From CAYIFC01 sp964362645 (lineage in GTDB: Bacteria; Patescibacteriota; Minisyncoccia; Phycocordibacterales; JACOZG01): a stretch of 6,206 nt of DNA. The position numbers were made by a program, and so were the translations under genes. The notes below the pieces were generated by a model. It saw nothing but the letters and a program-made list of their open reading frames with translations, did not search any database and was not told where the DNA came from. The stretch spans positions 1 through 6,206 of the forward strand of contig CAYIFC010000035.1 of assembly GCA_964362645.1 (NCBI GenBank), read 5' to 3'. Shown piece after piece: positions 1-3,534 of this stretch; position 1 is the stretch's first letter; the number at the start of each line of letters is the position of its first letter.

Positions 1-387
1 TTCAGGAGTTATGCTAAGCAGATTGTTAAAAATACTAAAGTGATGGCCAGCGAACTCTCGCGACTTGGTTGGCGTTTGGTGAGCGGCGGTACTGACTCCC
101 ACTTAATTTTGATGGACACATGGATGGACGGTAACCCTTCGACTTCGCTCAGGGCAGGAGGGATTTCTGGCAAAGCGGCAAGTGATGCACTAGAAAAAGA
201 GGGAATCATCGTTAACAAAAATACGATTCCTAACGACACCCGAACACCAACTGACCCATCGGGTATCCGCCTCGGTACGGCCGCCGAGACAACGCGCGGC
301 AAGAAAGAAAAGCAGATGAAGCAGATCGCTATACGAATTGATAAAATTCTAAAAAATGCGGCCAGTACTGAAAATAAAAAAGCTTGA
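1..387 (+). CDS. glyA: Serine hydroxymethyltransferase, C-terminal part (5' end outside window)
   Basis: This is the last 128 codons of a PLP-dependent enzyme that interconverts serine and glycine while passing a one-carbon unit to tetrahydrofolate in the cytoplasm. The family is recognised from the run LVSGGTDSHLILMD (about residues 25-38 of the fragment), then ISGKAASDALEKEGI, VNKNTIPND and SGIRLGTAAETTRG. The Arg of SGIR (codon at 268) corresponds to the residue that holds the substrate carboxylate. The PLP-binding lysine lies upstream of the window. The reading frame is open from base 1 and ends in TGA at 385-387. An extra nine residues (NPSTSLRAG) interrupt the otherwise conserved join between the DTWMDG strand and ISGK, and are annotated separately. 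The 3' end overlaps dut by 32 bases. Identity is certain; the 5' boundary is not visible. Confidence 0.97.
   Translation, partial: FRSYAKQIVKNTKVMASELSRLGWRLVSGGTDSHLILMDTWMDGNPSTSLRAGGISGKAASDALEKEGIIVNKNTIPNDTRTPTDPSGIRLGTAAETTRGKKEKQMKQIAIRIDKILKNAASTENKKA
133..159 (+). repeat. 27-bp in-frame insertion element inside glyA
   Basis: Nine extra codons (NPSTSLRAG) sit between Gly and Gly-Ile-Ser-Gly-Lys, where serine hydroxymethyltransferases normally run on without an insert. The DNA core at 135-154 begins CCCT and ends AGGG, giving an imperfect dyad. Read on the other strand it encodes LSEVEG. From memory, this sequence family recurs in many environmental bacterial genomes, both between genes and inside proteins; I could not search to confirm this. 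The length is a multiple of three and the frame has no stop, so the enzyme is probably still made. The exact ends could shift by one codon because Gly codons flank both sides. Confidence 0.65.
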
Positions 388-784
388 TCCGCGCGCCAAA
401 CTCCCGGCCTATGCCCATGAGGGTGATGCGGCACTAGACTTATTTTGCTTGGAACAAGTAACGATCAAACCAGGCGAGCGGGCTAAGATCAGGACGGGTG
501 TCGCGCTAGAGTTCCCCTCCAATTATGTCGCCCTAGTTTGGGATAAAAGCGGTGTGGCCAATAATTCTGGACTGAAGACTCTCGGTGGAGTGATCGACTC
601 AAGTTATCGTGGTGAACTTCTAGTTGGCTTACACAATCTCTCGCAAGACACCTATACTTTCGAGTCTGGTCATAAGGTGGCGCAGCTTTTGATTCAACCT
701 ATTGTTTCGGCACAAGTTGAAGAAGTGAGTGAGTTGTCTGATACAACAAGGGGTGAGGGTGGTTTTGGTAGTACAGGTAAATAA
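356..784 (+). CDS. dut: dUTP diphosphatase (trimeric dUTPase)
   Basis: The 142-residue product hydrolyses dUTP to dUMP and pyrophosphate, keeping uracil out of DNA and supplying the precursor of dTMP. All five motifs of the homotrimeric family are visible: EGDAALDLF (residues 22-30), DKSGVA (63-68), GGVIDSSYRGE (77-87, with catalytic Asp81 and base-stacking Tyr84), GHKVAQLLI (105-113) and the mobile C-terminal arm RGEGGFGSTGK (132-142). Length is typical. The ATG at 356 is the only reasonable start, since the N-terminus reads directly into the family's LKIKKLDPRAKLP. It lies inside glyA in another reading frame and has no Shine-Dalgarno sequence, so translation is probably coupled to glyA. 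argS begins two bases after the stop. Motif 2 reads KSG rather than the usual RSG, a conservative change. Confidence 0.97.
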   Translation: MRPVLKIKKLDPRAKLPAYAHEGDAALDLFCLEQVTIKPGERAKIRTGVALEFPSNYVALVWDKSGVANNSGLKTLGGVIDSSYRGELLVGLHNLSQDTYTFESGHKVAQLLIQPIVSAQVEEVSELSDTTRGEGGFGSTGK

Positions 785-786
785 GC

Positions 787-2448
787 ATGGATCAAGAAAT
801 TAAAAAATTAATTATTGAAGCGCTAGCCAACTTAAATTTGCCAGTGCCGGAAAAGTTTTCGGTAGAGTTAACAGAGAATCTGGAGCATGGTGATTTCGCT
901 TCAAACGTCGCTATGATTTTGGCGAAAGAGGTTAAGCAGTCGCCACTTGAACTGGCCCAAAAAATTTCTAAAGAAATAGTTAGACCTGATTGGTTGGCGA
1001 AAGTAGAGGCCGTAGCTCCGGGGTTTATTAATTTTTATTTAGCAGAGAGTTTTCTAAAACAAGAGTTAGAGAATATAAATAAAAATATTGCGCCCAAATC
1101 TTCGGCCCAAAAAGCTTTAGTTGAATACACTGACCCTAACCCTTTCAAGGAGTTCCATATTGGCCACTTGATGTCGAACACGATTGGCGAGGCGTTGTCG
1201 CGCCTTATTGAGTGGAACGGCGCGGAGGTTAAGCGCGCTAACTATCAAGGTGATGTTGGTCTCCATGTGGCTAAGGCGCTGTGGGGTAAACTTAAGAACC
1301 CGGAATTAGCTTGGGGTAAGGCCTATGCTGTTGGCGCACAGGCTTATGAAGTACAAGAGACAGCTAAGCAAGAAATTATAGAAATCAATAAAAAAGTTTA
1401 CGAAAAGTCCGATCCAGAAATAAATAAACTTTATGAAGAGGGTAAGAAAGAAAGTCTAGTTGCTTTTGAAAGCATGTACGCCCAACTAGGAACCAAATTT
1501 GATTTTTATTTTTTTGAAAGTGAAATGGCTGATCCAGGCAAGAAGATTGTTGAAGAATATTTAGCCAACGATGTGTTTGAGCAGAGTGATGGCGCCATAG
1601 TTTTCGTGGCGGAAAAATATAACCCAGAACTTCATACGCGCGTGTACCTCACTTCACAAGGTTTGCCGACTTACGAAACTAAGGAGCTTGGTTTACACTT
1701 TGCCAAAAATCGCGCCTATCCTGCAGATTTGTCTGTGGTAATTACGGCTAACGAGCAGGCCGGAGTTTTTGCGGTTGGGCTTGAGGCGCTTAAACAGATT
1801 GATGCGAGTTTGGCCACCAAAGTTAAACACATTACTCATGGCCTAATGCTTGGGCCTGACGGCCGCAAGATGTCGTCACGGACGGGCGAAGTAATTAGTG
1901 CCGAGTCACTCTTAGATGAATTGAAAAAGGTTACTCTTGCTCGCTTAGCTGAACGGGACTTTGATGAGGGAGAAAAATTGGTGATTGCTCATGCGGTGGC
2001 TGTGGGCGCACTTAAATATTTAATTTTAAAACAATCGCCGGGTAAAGATATTATTTTTAATCTTGAGCGAGCACTATCGCTTGAAGGGGATTCGGGGCCG
2101 TACTTACAGTACGCGCTCGTGCGGGCACGCGCGGTGCTAGAACGCGCGAAGCAAGAAGGCGTTTCAGCTTCTCTAGAAAATAGACCAGACGATACTGAGA
2201 CTCTAGAGCGTCTACTCCATCGTTTTGTGGCAGTTGCTACGCGAGCGAGTGAGCGCTATGCTCCTAATCTTTTAGTTACTTACCTAACTGAGCTCGCTTC
2301 CACTTTTAACGCCTACTACGCTGGCCAAAAAATTATTGACCCTACTGATCCCCATTCATCTTATCGTCTCGCTCTCACCGCCGCCGTTGCTCAAACGCTA
2401 ACCACTGGCCTTACCCTCCTCGCCATCCCAACGCCCGAGAGAATGTAA
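787..2448 (+). CDS. argS: Arginyl-tRNA synthetase
   Basis: This class I synthetase attaches arginine to tRNA-Arg using ATP; the class needs the tRNA bound for amino acid activation. The 553 residues match the usual length. Visible in order are an N-terminal tRNA-recognition (Add-1) domain at about 1-85 with ENLEHGDFASN; the Rossmann catalytic core with the ATP-binding HIGH motif at 124-127, after DPNPFKEF; a second nucleotide-binding signature GRKMSSRTG (KMSSR at 361-365); and a C-terminal DALR-type anticodon-binding helical domain from about 430, with GPYLQYALVRAR and FNAYY, ending in the family's typical PERM. The start at 787 is two bases after the dut stop. Only a weak AGG at 775-777 could serve as ribosome site, so coupling to dut is likely. 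No insertions or broken motifs were seen. Confidence 0.98.
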   Translation: MDQEIKKLIIEALANLNLPVPEKFSVELTENLEHGDFASNVAMILAKEVKQSPLELAQKISKEIVRPDWLAKVEAVAPGFINFYLAESFLKQELENINKNIAPKSSAQKALVEYTDPNPFKEFHIGHLMSNTIGEALSRLIEWNGAEVKRANYQGDVGLHVAKALWGKLKNPELAWGKAYAVGAQAYEVQETAKQEIIEINKKVYEKSDPEINKLYEEGKKESLVAFESMYAQLGTKFDFYFFESEMADPGKKIVEEYLANDVFEQSDGAIVFVAEKYNPELHTRVYLTSQGLPTYETKELGLHFAKNRAYPADLSVVITANEQAGVFAVGLEALKQIDASLATKVKHITHGLMLGPDGRKMSSRTGEVISAESLLDELKKVTLARLAERDFDEGEKLVIAHAVAVGALKYLILKQSPGKDIIFNLERALSLEGDSGPYLQYALVRARAVLERAKQEGVSASLENRPDDTETLERLLHRFVAVATRASERYAPNLLVTYLTELASTFNAYYAGQKIIDPTDPHSSYRLALTAAVAQTLTTGLTLLAIPTPERM

Positions 2449-2470
2449 TTTCCCAAATCCTACTTTCGGC

Positions 2471-2510
2471 ATGTGTAAATATAACAACGGTCGTGCTACT
2501 ATTTACTCAT
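2471..2510 (+). repeat. 40-bp dyad repeat, copy 1 (probable operator/promoter)
   Basis: Arms of 11 bases (2471-2481 and 2500-2510) are inverted repeats with one mismatch in 11 (ATGTGTAAATA against TATTTACTCAT), around an 18-base centre containing ACGGTCGT. The right arm ends at the first two bases of the ATG of the Cas2/PaaX-like gene. A second copy with the same 11-18-11 geometry lies at 3105-3144, and the two are identical at 34 of 40 positions in direct orientation. There is no T tract, so it is not an intrinsic terminator. The size and symmetry suit binding by a dimeric regulator, plausibly the adjacent gene product; a mobile-element end is the alternative. Confidence 0.85.
2497..2502 (+). 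promoter_or_regulatory. Candidate -10 box for a leaderless transcript of the Cas2/PaaX-like gene
   Basis: TACTAT matches the -10 consensus at five of six positions and ends six bases before the ATG at 2509, which places the expected transcription start at or next to the start codon. No Shine-Dalgarno sequence precedes that ATG, consistent with a leaderless mRNA. A convincing -35 hexamer is not visible (TGTAAA at 2474-2479 is a poor match). The box lies inside the 40-bp dyad, so anything bound there would block initiation. Confidence 0.45.
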
Positions 2511-3093
2511 GAAAAAGAGGAAAACGATTGACCAAAGACGAACGAAGATAACCCAAGCAATTTTAAGCACCTTGGCGGTTACAGGTGTAGTGACCACTAT
2601 TATCTTGTTCCCTGGGATGGTTCACGCTATTGGTTGGGTGATTAAAAATTCTCGACAGAAAGCTGATCGTTACCGCTATTTCGGCAAAGCTGTCGAAAGA
2701 TTAGCGTTAAGAGGATTTGTAAAACTTGCAAGAAATGATCAGGGTCAAACAGTTATTCGTTTAACGGAGAAAGGTGAGCAAGAGGTCGCCCGTTATGGCC
2801 TTGGTGAAAAATTAATTACTAAACCGCAGAAGTGGGATGGAAAGTATCACCTTATTATTTTTGATATTAAAGAATGGAAACGGGGTACAAGAGACAGGTT
2901 GCGTAACTGGTTAGTGGGTCTGGGTTTTAGACAGCTTCAACGTAGCGTTTGGGTTTACCCCTATGAATGCCGAGACATAATTGTGATGCTCAAGGCCAGG
3001 TTTAAGATCGGTAAAGAAGTTTTATATATCACCGCAGATGAGATCGAGAATGATCGTTGGCTACGCCGCGATTTCGGCCTCCCTCAAACCTAA
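2509..3093 (+). CDS. PaaX-like protein with winged helix and Cas2-like C-terminal domain
   Basis: The 194-residue product has three visible parts. A basic N-terminus leads into a hydrophobic stretch (about 15-46), which may be a membrane segment or a buried helix. A winged-helix-like region follows (about 48-98), with FGKAVERLALRGFVKL and a wing ending IRLTEKGEQEV. Residues 108-190 have a ferredoxin-like pattern shared by Cas2 and the PaaX C-terminus: KYHLIIFDIKE, RDRLRNWLVGLGF, LQRSVWVYPYE and a final RRDFGL. Asp119 in IIFDI is at the place of the Cas2 catalytic aspartate. Automated pipelines may label such proteins Cas2, but no cas1 or CRISPR array is present here. A transcriptional regulator is the likelier role, because a 40-bp dyad overlaps its own start and recurs just after its stop. 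ATG at 2509 is chosen for the leaderless promoter geometry. Specific target and activity are unknown. Confidence 0.85.
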   Translation: MKKRKTIDQRRTKITQAILSTLAVTGVVTTIILFPGMVHAIGWVIKNSRQKADRYRYFGKAVERLALRGFVKLARNDQGQTVIRLTEKGEQEVARYGLGEKLITKPQKWDGKYHLIIFDIKEWKRGTRDRLRNWLVGLGFRQLQRSVWVYPYECRDIIVMLKARFKIGKEVLYITADEIENDRWLRRDFGLPQT

Positions 3094-3104
3094 CCAGAAT
3101 CATT

Positions 3105-3144
3105 ATGAGTAAATACAACAACGACCGTGGCACTATTTACTCAT
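3105..3144 (+). repeat. 40-bp dyad repeat, copy 2 (probable operator/promoter)
   Basis: Here the 11-base arms (ATGAGTAAATA at 3105-3115 and TATTTACTCAT at 3134-3144) are perfect inverted repeats around an 18-base centre. It begins 11 bases after the stop of the Cas2/PaaX-like gene and matches copy 1 at 34 of 40 positions. The centre contains ACGACCGT, the reverse complement of ACGGTCGT in copy 1. As in copy 1, the right arm runs into an ATG. It could control the downstream 86-residue gene, or mark the far end of a 674-bp unit that carries the Cas2-like gene. Confidence 0.85.
3131..3136 (+). promoter_or_regulatory. Candidate -10 box within dyad copy 2
   Basis: CACTAT occupies the same place in copy 2 as TACTAT in copy 1, and ends six bases before an ATG at 3143. 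A transcript from here would start at about 3143 and read through the 7-codon mini-ORF into the 86-residue gene. The match to consensus is weaker than in copy 1 and there is no clear -35 box. Confidence 0.35.
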
Positions 3145-3166
3145 GGACGGGGTTAGGAGGATGTGA
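3143..3166 (+). other. Possible 7-codon leader mini-ORF (MDGVRRM)
   Basis: The ATG that ends dyad copy 2 opens a frame of seven codons closed by TGA at 3164-3166. It matches the position of the start codon of the Cas2/PaaX-like gene relative to copy 1. AGGAGG at 3155-3160 lies inside it, followed at once by ATGTGA, and could be a stray ribosome site or serve the TTG at 3173. The stretch 3094-3229 otherwise contains only dyad copy 2 and the leader of the 86-residue gene. Whether this peptide is made cannot be told from sequence; it may be a relic of a duplicated promoter-start region. Confidence 0.25.
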
Positions 3167-3217
3167 TAGGAATTGAGGTGGAGTAGGTCGTTTGTAATCT
3201 CGCTAGTTCCAAAGAAT

Positions 3218-3223
3218 AAGGAG
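3218..3223 (+). promoter_or_regulatory. Ribosome binding site deciding the start of the 86-residue gene
   Basis: AAGGAG stands six bases before the ATG at 3230, the best-placed Shine-Dalgarno site in the window. It favours that ATG over the in-frame TTG at 3173, whose only candidate site (AGGAGG at 3155-3160) is 12 bases away. Confidence 0.7.
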
Positions 3224-3229
3224 AATCAC

Positions 3230-3490
3230 ATGTCGTGTTGGCGTTGTGATCAGAAAGAAGAAGAAGAGAAGTCACTAGACTACGTAGGAGAGGTTCAGAT
3301 AGGGAAATTAAGTTCGGTACTTAAGAAGATTGTTTTGGAGTTTAATCATCACGACATACTCTTGAGACTGATTCAATATGTTGATGCTGATCCAGTATTT
3401 TGTCAAAAACTTGCTGGGGTGGTTTCAGAATTGATTGAGAAATATGAAACTTCCCAGAAAGAGGTCAATGGTCCGGATATCGATGATTGA
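3230..3490 (+). CDS. Small protein of unknown function with N-terminal CxxC
   Basis: I do not recognise this 86-residue product. It begins with Cys3-Trp-Arg-Cys6, a CxxC pair that could bind metal or be redox active, followed by an acidic/basic patch (DQKEEEEK). Residues 24-74 are predicted by eye to be mostly helical and amphipathic (KLSSVLKKIVLEF, HDILLRLIQYV, VFCQKLAGVVSELIEKYE), with a third cysteine at 58 and an acidic tail. There is no signal peptide or membrane segment. With only one CxxC pair, a complete zinc site would need another ligand or a partner protein. The start is set by AAGGAG six bases upstream; starting from the TTG at 3173 would add 19 residues. Dyad copy 2 lies 85 bases upstream and an intrinsic terminator follows, so the gene may be under the same control as the Cas2/PaaX-like gene. 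Confidence 0.75.
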   Translation: MSCWRCDQKEEEEKSLDYVGEVQIGKLSSVLKKIVLEFNHHDILLRLIQYVDADPVFCQKLAGVVSELIEKYETSQKEVNGPDIDD

Positions 3491-3500
3491 ATTTTGGTCT

Positions 3501-3534
3501 GCCCCTTCTCTCAAGTGGAGGAGGGGCTTTTTTT
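3501..3534 (+). terminator. Intrinsic (Rho-independent) terminator
   Basis: A 10-bp GC-rich stem (GCCCCTTCTC at 3501-3510 with GAGGAGGGGC at 3518-3527, one T-G wobble) has a 7-base loop and is followed directly by seven Ts (3528-3534). It lies 10 bases after the stop of the 86-residue gene. Unusually, the T tract abuts the first possible ATG of ileS, and the 3' arm contains AGGAGG. Confidence 0.92.
3519..3524 (+). promoter_or_regulatory. Shine-Dalgarno-like AGGAGG in terminator stem, ahead of ileS
   Basis: AGGAGG lies 10 bases before the ATG at 3535 and is the only recognisable ribosome site for ileS. It is part of the 3' arm of the terminator, so a transcript containing the whole hairpin would both tend to end and hide this site. 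If it is only a by-product of the terminator, translation more likely begins at the in-frame ATG at 3556. Confidence 0.4.

Noticed and set aside
9..434. Long open frame on the minus strand across glyA/dut
   Set aside because: It is the antisense of glyA and the dut start, has no family resemblance, and only contains the LSEVEG reading of the inserted repeat.
2471..2510. Intrinsic terminator after argS formed by the dyad
   Set aside because: The stem is AT-rich with an 18-base loop and no T tract, so it does not fit a terminator. No other terminator follows argS.
2471..3144. CRISPR array or cas locus
   Set aside because: There are only two repeats, 594 bp apart, with a gene between them and no spacers or cas1. 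The Cas2-like fold alone is not evidence of CRISPR.
3173..3229. TTG start at 3173 giving a 105-residue version of the small protein
   Set aside because: AAGGAG is well placed before ATG 3230, and the extra 19 residues look like translated leader. AGGAGG at 3155 keeps it just possible.
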